A stretch of DNA of 48,903 nucleotides from UBA3495 sp964629875. GTDB taxonomy: Bacteria > Chloroflexota > Dehalococcoidia > Lucifugimonadales > UBA3495. This document shows positions 34,756-43,181 of this stretch, one piece after another; positions within the stretch are counted from its first letter, which is position 1, and every line of letters begins with the position of its first letter. The DNA lies in assembly GCA_964629875.1 (NCBI GenBank), contig CAZVRK010000015.1:1-48903 (forward strand). The letters are read 5' to 3'. The position numbers and the translations under genes are program-made. Below the pieces are notes generated by a model. It did not search any database. It was not told the origin of the DNA and saw only the letters and a program-made list of their open reading frames with translations.

Positions 34756-35694
34756 TTATCCGAGACGCTGCGCAACTGGCAATACATTATTAGCCAGATG
34801 TTCCATAACATTCACACTCTCGACTGTCCCTTCTACTCGGAAATCATAAGTAAGTTGATCTATTCCTAGTTCCCTACAATAATACAAATCATCGATGACT
34901 TCCTGAGTGGTCCCCATAACAGTCCCGCCACTTACTGCATTCGCACTTTCGTCGTATCCCAGATCAGTAAAATGCAAACTCCTCTTGAGAGAAATAGATA
35001 TACTTTCAGGATTTCTCCCTGCCTTCTCAATTTCTTGCCTCAAATAGGGAAGGTTCTGAGCAACGAAATCAGGAGTTTGTCTAGTCGTATGCCAACAATC
35101 TCCGTATTTCGCCGTTCTCCTTAGAGCTCTTCGTGTATGGCCTCCAACCCATATTGGCACACCGGGTTTTTGAACAGGCTTGGGAGCAAACTGAATTCCA
35201 TCTATATCGTAGAACCTTCCGTGAAACTCCGGATTGTCATCTCTCCAAAGTGTCTGAAATATTTCTAGAAATTCATCTGTCATAGGTCCGCGATCTGCAT
35301 ATTCCAACCCCAAGGTTTGAAACTCTTTTTCCAGCCACCCTACTCCAACGCCACAAATCATCCTGCCCTTTGTTAGCACATCAAGGGAAGCAAACATTTT
35401 GGCTTGTACAACAGGGTTACGATAAGGAAGTATAATCACAGTACTCCCTATTTTTATGGTATTAGTGCAGGCCGCTATAAATCCTAATGTGGTCATAGTC
35501 TCAAAAAATGGTTCGTCAGGAGGCCTAGAAAAAGATCCATCAGCAGTATAAGGGTATTGGTCCGTCCCATCTGTTGGCAGTACGATATGATCCCCTGACA
35601 ATACAGATTCAAACCCTAACTGTTCCGCTCTCTCGACAAAATGTCGAATACCTTCAGCATCAGGTAGCCGTGGTAAACCTAATCCAATTTCCAT
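34756..35694 (-). CDS. LLM-class (luciferase-like) flavin/F420-dependent oxidoreductase
   Basis: A TIM-barrel monooxygenase or dehydrogenase of the bacterial luciferase superfamily, 312 residues. Typical blocks are MEIGLGLPRLPDAEGIRHF at the N-terminus, FESVLSGDHIVLP, ETMTTLGFIAACTNTIKIGSTV, RNPVVQAKMFASLDVLTKGR, GVGVGWLEKEF and PIWVGGHTRRALRR. Whether FMN or F420 is used cannot be read from this. ATG 35694 with AGGAGG 8 nt upstream is favoured over an earlier in-frame start. It is 53 nt downstream of the SDR gene, so both probably serve one oxidative pathway. Confidence 0.9.
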   Translation of the reverse strand: MEIGLGLPRLPDAEGIRHFVERAEQLGFESVLSGDHIVLPTDGTDQYPYTADGSFSRPPDEPFFETMTTLGFIAACTNTIKIGSTVIILPYRNPVVQAKMFASLDVLTKGRMICGVGVGWLEKEFQTLGLEYADRGPMTDEFLEIFQTLWRDDNPEFHGRFYDIDGIQFAPKPVQKPGVPIWVGGHTRRALRRTAKYGDCWHTTRQTPDFVAQNLPYLRQEIEKAGRNPESISISLKRSLHFTDLGYDESANAVSGGTVMGTTQEVIDDLYYCRELGIDQLTYDFRVEGTVESVNVMEHLANNVLPVAQRLG

Positions 35695-35747
35695 TGTTTC
35701 ATCCTCCTGAGAATAAGAGCCTCTCTGTTTAAATTCCAAGACCTCTA

Positions 35748-36542
35748 TTACATCATGGTATATCCACCACTAACACTAAGTGTTTGACCAGTGATAAAAC
35801 TTGCGGCATCTGAGGCCAGGAACACCACCGCATTCGCGATTTCATTAGATGTTCCCATTCTTCGAAGAATATAATTGCGCTCGACTTTTTCTAGTACATC
35901 TTCAGTGAAAATGTCACGCATCTCATTCCACATACTTTCCGAACTTATATCTTCGTCCTTCGGAGGAACTATCAACCCAGGACAAACCATGTTGAACCTC
36001 AGCCCATAGCGTCCAGTTTCTCTCGCAATAGCCTTACTCAACGCTATAACACCTGCTTTACATGCTGAATAAACAGCCTCACGATATTCTCCCATCCTTC
36101 CCGCATCCGAACTAATACTCACTACGGAACCCGATTGTCTTTCGACCATATGCGGTAGGACAGCATGAATACAATTTATAGCGCCCCATAAGTTAACCTG
36201 GACTTCCTTTTCATATTCAGCCCGTGGTTTATCTAGAAATAATCTATCGACAGTCCAGCCGACATTGTTAACTAATATATCCACACTACCCATAGTACTT
36301 ATCGTCTCATTAACCATTTTTTCTACACTCGTCGGGTCCGTGACATCGGTCGCTATCACCTTAATATCTCCGGATATACCAGACTTAGACACTTCTGCTG
36401 CGACCCTTTCTCCTTGTTCAGGTGCGAGCTCTGCTATGGCAATATTGGCACCTTCGTTGGCAAAAGCATGAACTATTGATCGCCCTATATTCGACCCACC
36501 TCCCGTTATTATTACGTTTTTTCCATTAAGCCCTAATTCCAT
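35748..36542 (-). CDS. Short-chain dehydrogenase/reductase
   Basis: Classical SDR of 264 residues. The cofactor loop is TGGGSNIGRS (13-22), followed by the NNVG motif, the catalytic serine in VVSISSDAG, the YSACK pair (YxxxK) and CPGLIVPP. It ends in SVSGGYTMM. The nearest named groups by feel are hydroxyacyl-CoA or 3-oxoacyl reductases, but the substrate is open. It starts at ATG 36542 and is paired with the LLM oxidoreductase gene. Confidence 0.92.
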   Translation of the reverse strand: MELGLNGKNVIITGGGSNIGRSIVHAFANEGANIAIAELAPEQGERVAAEVSKSGISGDIKVIATDVTDPTSVEKMVNETISTMGSVDILVNNVGWTVDRLFLDKPRAEYEKEVQVNLWGAINCIHAVLPHMVERQSGSVVSISSDAGRMGEYREAVYSACKAGVIALSKAIARETGRYGLRFNMVCPGLIVPPKDEDISSESMWNEMRDIFTEDVLEKVERNYILRRMGTSNEIANAVVFLASDAASFITGQTLSVSGGYTMM

Positions 36543-36593
36543 TACGCTAGCTCCCTACGCATCAATTTATTGTTAATTGTCATTATGTTAACG

Positions 36594-37313
36594 TCAGTTA
36601 TCTATACGCGGTATACCACCAATACGTAACCTTAAAAGACCTTTAATATCTTCCCACGCTGTACTCAATACTCGGACACTACTAGAGGGATCTTCGTCCC
36701 ATCTAACAGGAATAGATCGTATACGAAATCCGCGTTTAGCTGCGATAAGCAGTAATTCTGTATCAAAGAACCAGTAATTATTCTTTATGAGTGGCACAAT
36801 TTGCCCTGCTGCTTTATTACTTATAGCCTTAAATCCACATTGGGCATCCGGGAATTTCGTGAGAAAGAGAGTTTTGACAATCAGATTATACGACTGAGAT
36901 ATGATCTCTCGACGCACAGACCTTTTCACCTGTGACTCTTTACTCAACCGGCTGCCGACAGCGATATCATAATCCCCAGCTACTGCATCTATAATCTCAG
37001 GCAGGTGACGCAAGTCAGTAGAAAGGTCTACATCCATATAGCACAAAATATCGGAAGTGCTCCTGAGCCACGCTAACCTTAAAGCCCGCCCTCGACCTTT
37101 CTGGGGAACGTAAAAATAATCCACTGAGTTGTGGTCTCTGCAAAGAGATTCAGACACCTCACGTGTATTATCTATAGAAGCATTATCCGCTATTAATATG
37201 TCCCATTGATAGGTTTGATTTTCTGATACGAATCCCACCAATTTAGCAATACAATTCGGAAGATCAGCTTCCTCATTATAGACTGGTATAACGATGGTAA
37301 CTGTAGGTTTCAT
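36594..37313 (-). CDS. GT2 glycosyltransferase, dolichyl-phosphate glucosyltransferase-like
   Basis: A 239-residue GT-A fold enzyme. It begins VTIVIPVYNEEADLP, has ILIADNASIDNT and a KGRGRALRLAW segment, and the metal/sugar motif is MDVDLSTDLRHLPE. Later blocks AVGSRLSKES, DAQCGFKAIS and WFFDTELLLIAAKRGF are those of undecaprenyl/dolichyl-phosphate hexosyltransferases. It lacks membrane helices. A role in envelope glycolipid or glycoprotein synthesis is likely but inferred. It starts at ATG 37313. Confidence 0.88.
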   Translation of the reverse strand: MKPTVTIVIPVYNEEADLPNCIAKLVGFVSENQTYQWDILIADNASIDNTREVSESLCRDHNSVDYFYVPQKGRGRALRLAWLRSTSDILCYMDVDLSTDLRHLPEIIDAVAGDYDIAVGSRLSKESQVKRSVRREIISQSYNLIVKTLFLTKFPDAQCGFKAISNKAAGQIVPLIKNNYWFFDTELLLIAAKRGFRIRSIPVRWDEDPSSSVRVLSTAWEDIKGLLRLRIGGIPRIDN

Positions 37314-37397
37314 GCATATCCTGTAGTAGCTATATACGGTTGGAATTTAGGGGTCTACATTTATTAATAAACTTAAAAACTATTCTGCCTGAGGATG

Positions 37398-38930
37398 TTA
37401 ATGTCTGAAGTGTCTCACTCCCGTAAAGACCATAGCTAACTTATGCTTGTTAGCTGCTTCTATGACTTCATCATCCCGTATCGATCCTCCGGGCTGAACA
37501 ATAGCCGTTACTCCTGCTTCTGCCGCCAGTTCTATATTATCTGGAAATGGAAAGAATGCGTCGGATGCTAATACACTTCCAATTGCCTTTTCTCCTGCTA
37601 CACGTTGCGACAAATGGACACTAACAACCCTATTTGGCTGTCCTGCTCCCATTCCCATCAACGCTTGCCCTTTAGCTAAGACAATCGCATTGGATTTGAT
37701 ATGCTTCCCAGCTTTCCAAGCAAAAGCAAGGTCGCGAAGCTCTTCATCGGTAGGAGTTCGCTCAGTAACAATCTTCCAAGACCTAGAGTCTTCTTCTATA
37801 AAATCAGGAGTTTGCACCAATATCCCACCTGTGATAGGCCTGACGTCGTATGCAGTCCCTTCGGCGTTTTTATTTGTCCCAGTAGTTAGTATTCTAAGGT
37901 TCCTCTTTTTCTTGAGAATTTCCAATGCATCTGGTTCATATTCTGGAGCAACTACCACTTCATAAAATACCGGGTCCATTGCCTCAGCAACCTCAGCTGT
38001 AACGGCTCGGTTATAGCCCACTATCCCCCCGAAGGCTGACACCGAATCGCCCTCATAGGCTTTTCTATAAGCTACAACTAGATCATTATCACTGGCCAGA
38101 CCACATGCATTAGTATGCTTGATTACAACGGCCGTTGGTTCTTCAAAATCGGACACTGTCCGCCATGCTGCGTCAGCATCCATTAAATTGTTGAAAGATA
38201 GGTCTCTACCATGTAACTGCTCTGCCCCTGCAATACCCGAAGCGGCAACTCCTGAGACACCATATAACGCTCCTTTTTGATGAGGATTTTCTCCATACCT
38301 TAAACTCAGGATTTTATTAAGGCCAATCGGAATAGACTCAGGCATTTCCGATTCATTAGAACTGTCCGATAAATATCCAGTCACAGCAGAATCGTATACA
38401 GCGACGTGTGCGAATGCTTTAGCAGCAAGAGATTTTCTATCGCCTATAGTCAGATCATTATTGTTTAATTTGTTTGATACCCACTCATAATCTTCGGGAT
38501 CAACAATCACAACTACTGATAGGAAATTCTTAGCGGCAGCTCGTATCATTGTCGGGCCACCAATATCTATGTTCTCTAAAGCATCTTCCAGAGATACCCC
38601 TGGTTTAGATATAGTTTCGACAAATGGATACAAATTAACAACCACAACATCTATAGGTTCTATGCCATGCTCCGCCATCTCCTGAACGTGAGCATCAGAA
38701 TCCCGACGACCAAGAAGCCCCCCATGTATTATTGGATGTAAAGTCTTCACTCTACCATCCAATATCTCTGGAGACCCCGTCACATCCGACACCTGTTTAA
38801 CAGGAAGCCCCGCATCAGAGATCGCTGTAAACGTACCCCCTGTACTTATAAGATCAAATTTCGCGGCAACTAATTTAGTCGCAAAATCTGTTATACCTGT
38901 TTTATCGTATACACTAATTAAAGCCTTCAC
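37398..38930 (-). CDS. purH: Bifunctional AICAR transformylase/IMP cyclohydrolase
   Basis: PurH performs the last two steps to IMP. The N-terminal MGS-like cyclohydrolase domain has ALISVYDKTGITDFA, LISTGGTFTAI, EILDGRVKTLHPIIHGGLL and VNLYPF. The C-terminal transformylase domain has LRYGENPHQKGALYG, VIKHTNACGLA, KHIKSNAIVLAKG and SDAFFPFPDNIELAAEAGV, ending MVFTGVRHFRH. Length is 510 residues. The start is GTG 38930. It is 24 nt downstream of purM, within the purF-purM-purH block. Confidence 0.97.
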   Translation of the reverse strand: MKALISVYDKTGITDFATKLVAAKFDLISTGGTFTAISDAGLPVKQVSDVTGSPEILDGRVKTLHPIIHGGLLGRRDSDAHVQEMAEHGIEPIDVVVVNLYPFVETISKPGVSLEDALENIDIGGPTMIRAAAKNFLSVVVIVDPEDYEWVSNKLNNNDLTIGDRKSLAAKAFAHVAVYDSAVTGYLSDSSNESEMPESIPIGLNKILSLRYGENPHQKGALYGVSGVAASGIAGAEQLHGRDLSFNNLMDADAAWRTVSDFEEPTAVVIKHTNACGLASDNDLVVAYRKAYEGDSVSAFGGIVGYNRAVTAEVAEAMDPVFYEVVVAPEYEPDALEILKKKRNLRILTTGTNKNAEGTAYDVRPITGGILVQTPDFIEEDSRSWKIVTERTPTDEELRDLAFAWKAGKHIKSNAIVLAKGQALMGMGAGQPNRVVSVHLSQRVAGEKAIGSVLASDAFFPFPDNIELAAEAGVTAIVQPGGSIRDDEVIEAANKHKLAMVFTGVRHFRH

Positions 38931-38954
38931 GTTTTAACATTCCTTAAACTTAGG

Positions 38955-39974
38955 TTAATAAATTAATCGTACTTGGTTTTCATCTGTCATAGGAACAATA
39001 CTACCTATCACCTGAGCATCAGGAATAGTATCCAATATAGTGGCTACCGACTCCTGATCTGTGACTGCAACCATACCTAATCCCATATTAAACACCCGAT
39101 GCATCTCCTCTGGGGCTACGTGCCCAACATCCTGAATTAGCTGAAAGATAGCAGGGACAATCCATGCTCCAACGTTGAACTCTGCCGTCACATTATCGGG
39201 AATCATTGATGGAATTTTACCTGGCAATCCACCGCCAGTCACATGGCACAAACCTTTGCAAAGGGACAATACCGGCTCAAGCATTGGGTAATAGGATCGA
39301 TGACGTATCAGCATCTCCTCGCCAAGAGAATGGCCAAGTTCATTAAAATGTTGGAATAATATGCTGGGATTTTCTTCGGTCGAAAACACCTTTCTGACAA
39401 GGGAGAAGCCATTTGTGTGCAAACCACTTGAGGGAAACCCAATAAGAACGTCCCCCAGATTAACATTCGAACCGTCTATCACATTTTCTTGCTCCACTGC
39501 ACCCACTACAAAACCCGCCAAATCAAAATCTTCGTCCGAATATATATCAGGCATTTGCGCAGTTTCGCCTCCAATCAACGAGCACCCCACTTCCTTGCAA
39601 CCCCAAACTATGCCGCGCAACAACATCTCCATCCTATGGTTATCCAGATGACTAAAAGATATATAATCAAGGAAGAAAAGAGGTTTGGCCCCCTTAGTCA
39701 ATATATCATTTACGTTAAGGGTAACCAGGTCTTCACCTACAGACTCAAAATGCCCCATTTGAGCCGCGATTCTCAACTTGGTGCCAACACCATCAGTACT
39801 AGAAACAAGAACAGGATTACTATATCCCGAAAGAGTATATAAGCCTGCAAAACTACCGCCAGATCCCAAAACTTCTGGACCGTGCGTGAGGGAAGCAAAA
39901 GCCTTTATCCGATCTTTTAATGCATCCATGCTTCCTAGATCTACCCCTGAGGAAGAGTAGGTATTACTGTCCAA
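38955..39974 (-). CDS. purM: Phosphoribosylformylglycinamidine cyclo-ligase (AIR synthetase)
   Basis: PurM closes the imidazole ring to form AIR. Family blocks are STDGVGTKLRIA, DLVTLNVNDILTKGAKPLFFLDYI, SLIGGETAQMPDIY, GFPSSGLHTNGFSLVRK and HVTGGGLPGKIPSMIPDN. Length is 339 residues. TTG 39974 is preceded by TAGGAG at good spacing. Between purF and purM are 109 nt without an obvious terminator. Confidence 0.97.
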   Translation of the reverse strand: MDSNTYSSSGVDLGSMDALKDRIKAFASLTHGPEVLGSGGSFAGLYTLSGYSNPVLVSSTDGVGTKLRIAAQMGHFESVGEDLVTLNVNDILTKGAKPLFFLDYISFSHLDNHRMEMLLRGIVWGCKEVGCSLIGGETAQMPDIYSDEDFDLAGFVVGAVEQENVIDGSNVNLGDVLIGFPSSGLHTNGFSLVRKVFSTEENPSILFQHFNELGHSLGEEMLIRHRSYYPMLEPVLSLCKGLCHVTGGGLPGKIPSMIPDNVTAEFNVGAWIVPAIFQLIQDVGHVAPEEMHRVFNMGLGMVAVTDQESVATILDTIPDAQVIGSIVPMTDENQVRLIY

Positions 39975-40083
39975 TTTTAACTCCTACACTGTCTTGATTA
40001 ACTGTGGCTAACAAATATTTCGTAACGAGACATATTTATATACAAACACCGCTTTATGCATCACATTCTAATCCATGAAAATA

Positions 40084-41538
40084 TCACCGAGAGGTAGCGT
40101 CAGTACTCTCCAATGACAGTTTGCTAAGCTGCAGTTGAACTGGCACTGGGTAATTCCCTGTGAAGCATGCATCACAGAACCCGCCTTTCTGCCCACCAAC
40201 TACTTTTAGGAGGCCCTGTACACTAAGATAACCTAATGTATCGGCACCAGTCATTCGTTTAATACCCTCTAGGTCTGTGTTCGCTGCGACTAGTTCGTCT
40301 TGACTGGCCATATCCACACCCATATAGCACGGATATTTTATAGGAGGAGCACAAACTCTCATATGTATTTCCTTAGCGCCAGCCTTGCGAAGCAAACTAA
40401 CAACATGTGGCGTTGTAGTGCCTCTGACAATACTGTCGTCTACGACAACTAGACGTTGTCCGGATATGACCTCCGATAGCGGATTAAACTTTTGCCTGAC
40501 TCCTATATCCCTAAGGCGCTGTTCCGGTTCAATAAATGTCCTGCCCACATACCTATTTTTAATCAGCCCATCGCTATATGGTATTCCTGATTCTTTAGCG
40601 TAACCTACAGCCGCAGCCGTAGAAGAATCGGGAATACCTATGACCAGATCTGCATCAACTGGATGTTCTTTGGCTAGTTCAGCCCCCATTTGTTGCCTAG
40701 ATGCGTACACCAAACTGCCTTCCATGATACTGTCGGGGCGAGCAAAGTATATAAGCTCAAAGACGCACGCAGCTCTTTGACCGGTACCACCATCCCAATG
40801 CTTTGACGTCATCCCATTCTTGTCTATCAATATGACTTCACCTGGGTCTACATCTCTTACGTATTCCGCCCCAATGTGCTCCAGAGCGCAACTTTCTGAT
40901 GCCACTATCCATCCACCATTAATTGTTCCTAAGCACAAAGGTCGGATGCCAAGAGGATCTCTCACTGCAATAATCGATTCGTGAGTAAGCGCTACGAAGG
41001 AATAAGCCCCATTTAGGACATTCATACAGTGGAATGCTCTTTCATGCCAACTATTGCCGGGAGCATTAACCATAAGCAGCGCGATTATTTCTGAGTCCGT
41101 TGTAGAAGAAAAGGAGCAGTTTGACTGCTCCTTCAACTGATTCTTTAGCTGCAATGTGTTGATTATGTTGCCGTTATGAGCAAGCGCTAACTTGCCGTGG
41201 TATCCTTCCACCACGATAGGTTGGGCATTACACAATAAGCTACTACCAGTGGTCGAATATCTAGTATGTCCGATCGCCATATCGCCGACAAGCGGGTAAA
41301 AATCTTGTTCTCGGAAAATCTGGGTGACTAAACCCATTTGAGAGTGAACGTTGATGACTTCTCCGTCCGAAGTAGCTATTCCGGCACTCTCTTGACCACG
41401 GTGCTGCAAAGCGAACAAACCAAAGAAAGCGAACCGACTGGCCTCTTCGCCTGGCATATGAACCGCTACAACTCCACATTCCTCTTTGGGGTGGTCGTAC
41501 GAAACATATGGGCTAGATTCGCAACTCTCGTTTCTCAC
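40084..41538 (-). CDS. purF: Amidophosphoribosyltransferase
   Basis: PurF commits PRPP to purine synthesis. A 20-residue N-terminal propeptide precedes Cys21 in EECGVVAVH, the glutaminase nucleophile exposed by self-cleavage. Seen next are FALQHRGQESAGIATS, GHTRYSTTG and AHNGNI. The PRPP loop is VVVDDSIVRGTTT, and late cysteines such as GFCDACFTG fit the iron-sulfur-containing Bacillus type. Length is 484 residues. GTG 41538 has no Shine-Dalgarno sequence and lies at the predicted transcription start, so the mRNA may be leaderless. Confidence 0.97.
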   Translation of the reverse strand: MRNESCESSPYVSYDHPKEECGVVAVHMPGEEASRFAFFGLFALQHRGQESAGIATSDGEVINVHSQMGLVTQIFREQDFYPLVGDMAIGHTRYSTTGSSLLCNAQPIVVEGYHGKLALAHNGNIINTLQLKNQLKEQSNCSFSSTTDSEIIALLMVNAPGNSWHERAFHCMNVLNGAYSFVALTHESIIAVRDPLGIRPLCLGTINGGWIVASESCALEHIGAEYVRDVDPGEVILIDKNGMTSKHWDGGTGQRAACVFELIYFARPDSIMEGSLVYASRQQMGAELAKEHPVDADLVIGIPDSSTAAAVGYAKESGIPYSDGLIKNRYVGRTFIEPEQRLRDIGVRQKFNPLSEVISGQRLVVVDDSIVRGTTTPHVVSLLRKAGAKEIHMRVCAPPIKYPCYMGVDMASQDELVAANTDLEGIKRMTGADTLGYLSVQGLLKVVGGQKGGFCDACFTGNYPVPVQLQLSKLSLESTDATSR

Positions 41539-41544
41539 GGCGCT

Positions 41545-41573
41545 ATTCTAAATCGATTATTAGGGATGGTCAA
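41545..41573 (-). promoter_or_regulatory. Promoter of the purF-purM-purH block
   Basis: On the minus strand TTGACC (41573-41568), 17 nt, then TAGAAT (41550-41545). The expected start point, 6-8 nt beyond the -10, coincides with the purF GTG at 41538. Confidence 0.7.
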
Positions 41574-41662
41574 CGTCATATATAACACAGTTCACCATCA
41601 TCTGTTCGTGCTAACTGATTCTATGGCAGGTTATTTCCGATCTTTTAGAGAACTAACCAAAT

Positions 41663-42337
41663 TTAGTCTTCCGTATTCCCGGACGCTGGCATAATTTGGA
41701 CTTTCCGATCGTCACCATAGCCTACACTTTCTGTTGACACACCAGAATTGTTCGATAGAGACATGTGAATAACCCGTCTATCAGCAGCTGTCATTGGTTC
41801 TAACACAATTGTGCGGCCCGTTTGAGTCACTCTAGAAGCGACCCTTAGCGCCATATCCTTTAGAGAACCTTCTCGCCTCTGCCTATATCTTTCGACGTCC
41901 ACCATTATTCGTGCTCCATCTGGAGTACTGTCGTCATCTCGGTTGCGAGCGATCATATTGATCATAAACTGCAGAGCCTGTAATGTCTGGCCTCTTCTTC
42001 CAATGAGTAACCCTGCGTCTTCACCTGTTATGTCTATAATTGGTCCACCCACATCCTCGTCATGGGCTGAACGGATATTTATACCCACGTTCATACCAGA
42101 AAGATCTAGAATCTCTTTAACTGTATTAAGTGCAAAAGATGCTGTATCCCCACCTTCTGTAATCCTTCGGACACGAACTCTTGCTAGTTCCGCTCCAATG
42201 CCAAGGAACCCAGCTTTCCCCCTACTTAGTATTTCTACCTCTACCTCGTTGCGGTCGGCGCCTAGTTCTTTCAGAGCCAGTTCTTCTGCTTCTTCTACGG
42301 TTCTGGCGGTTCGTATTACTGGTTCTTCCATCATCAT
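41663..42337 (-). CDS. jag: Jag/KhpB-type RNA-binding protein (Jag-N, KH, R3H)
   Basis: A 224-residue RNA-binding partner of the YidC operon. The Jag-N domain is at about 3-52 (ARTVEEAEELALKELG, KAGFLGIG). The KH domain holds GLLIGRRGQTLQALQ (109-123), and the R3H domain shows PMTAADRRVIHMSL (181-194). Three consecutive ATG codons (42337, 42334, 42331) follow AGAGGAG, and the second or third has the better spacing. The first 110-116 nt overlap the end of yidC in another frame. Homologues such as KhpB bind RNA and influence division and envelope synthesis. Confidence 0.95.
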   Translation of the reverse strand: MMMEEPVIRTARTVEEAEELALKELGADRNEVEVEILSRGKAGFLGIGAELARVRVRRITEGGDTASFALNTVKEILDLSGMNVGINIRSAHDEDVGGPIIDITGEDAGLLIGRRGQTLQALQFMINMIARNRDDDSTPDGARIMVDVERYRQRREGSLKDMALRVASRVTQTGRTIVLEPMTAADRRVIHMSLSNNSGVSTESVGYGDDRKVQIMPASGNTED

Positions 42338-43157
42338 CTATCTCCTCTGGAGCCTTATCTCTTTTTTGCTGAGAATTTGACTGTGATCGACTAGTTGCCG
42401 GCTCAGGTTTGGGGGGGAACAATGGAAATAACGGGCCAAAGCCGGTTATAAAATACTGTATACCAATTCCTACCCCGTTGGATACTATCCAATAAAGAGG
42501 CAATCCACTTGGCCATCCTAGTGAGAATACCCCTAGAAAGATTGGCATCATCCAAAGCATCATAGTTTGCGTAGACTGCTGTCTAGGATCAATTGATGGG
42601 GTCATAGTCATTTTCTGTTGAACCCAGGTGGAAGCAGCTACCAAGACAGGTAATACTATATTCGTTGGATCAGGTTCTGCAAGGTTTAACCATAAAAAGT
42701 TATCATTTAGAGGTGCAGCCTGATGTATTGGTACGAATGTCACCCACGCATAGAGTCTATCTGCAACACCAACAAGGTCATCCGGATTGGTTGGTAATAC
42801 CTGTATAAGAACTCTAAATAACCCGATTAGTATAGGCAGCTGAATTATAAGGGGGCCGACACAACCCAGAGGACTTACTCCAGCTTCCTTGTACATTTTC
42901 ATGGTTTCCTGAGATATTCGCGCCCGGTCTCCTGAATATCGCTCTTGAATCTCTTTCATTTTCGGTTGCAGCGTTGTCATCGCTCGCATCTGCCGAATTT
43001 GCTTCAAAGTGAGCGGGAGCGTAATCAAACGGATCAATAGGGTAAACACGATAATTGCAATACCCATTTGATTGAAGAACAATACGTAGAACACCAACAA
43101 GGTATTCAGCATCGGTCTTATAATGCCTTCGTTCCACAGAACTAAGAAAATTTCCAA
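42222..43157 (-). CDS. yidC: Membrane protein insertase YidC with Arg-rich C-terminal tail
   Basis: YidC/Oxa1 insertase of 311 residues without the large periplasmic domain of Gram-negatives. Five core helices are visible. The groove arginine is Arg42 in TLLIRLITLPL, a basic cytoplasmic hairpin follows (about 52-95), and PLGCVGPLIIQLPILIGLFR is typical. After the last helix (to about 245) comes a polar tail, the last 34 residues of which contain 14 Arg. That tail is encoded inside the start of jag. Basic tails help YidC bind ribosomes in other bacteria. The start is TTG 43157. Confidence 0.95.
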   Translation of the reverse strand: MEIFLVLWNEGIIRPMLNTLLVFYVLFFNQMGIAIIVFTLLIRLITLPLTLKQIRQMRAMTTLQPKMKEIQERYSGDRARISQETMKMYKEAGVSPLGCVGPLIIQLPILIGLFRVLIQVLPTNPDDLVGVADRLYAWVTFVPIHQAAPLNDNFLWLNLAEPDPTNIVLPVLVAASTWVQQKMTMTPSIDPRQQSTQTMMLWMMPIFLGVFSLGWPSGLPLYWIVSNGVGIGIQYFITGFGPLFPLFPPKPEPATSRSQSNSQQKRDKAPEEIDDDGRTSNTNRQNRRRSRRTGSERTRRRPQRGRGRNTK

Positions 43158-43181
43158 GGATTCCTACCCCAAGCTAAAATT

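Noticed and set aside
41338..41694. Plus-strand open frame opposite the start of purF and the end of jag.
   Set aside because: It is antisense to two well-supported genes, with no ribosome site and no recognisable protein pattern.
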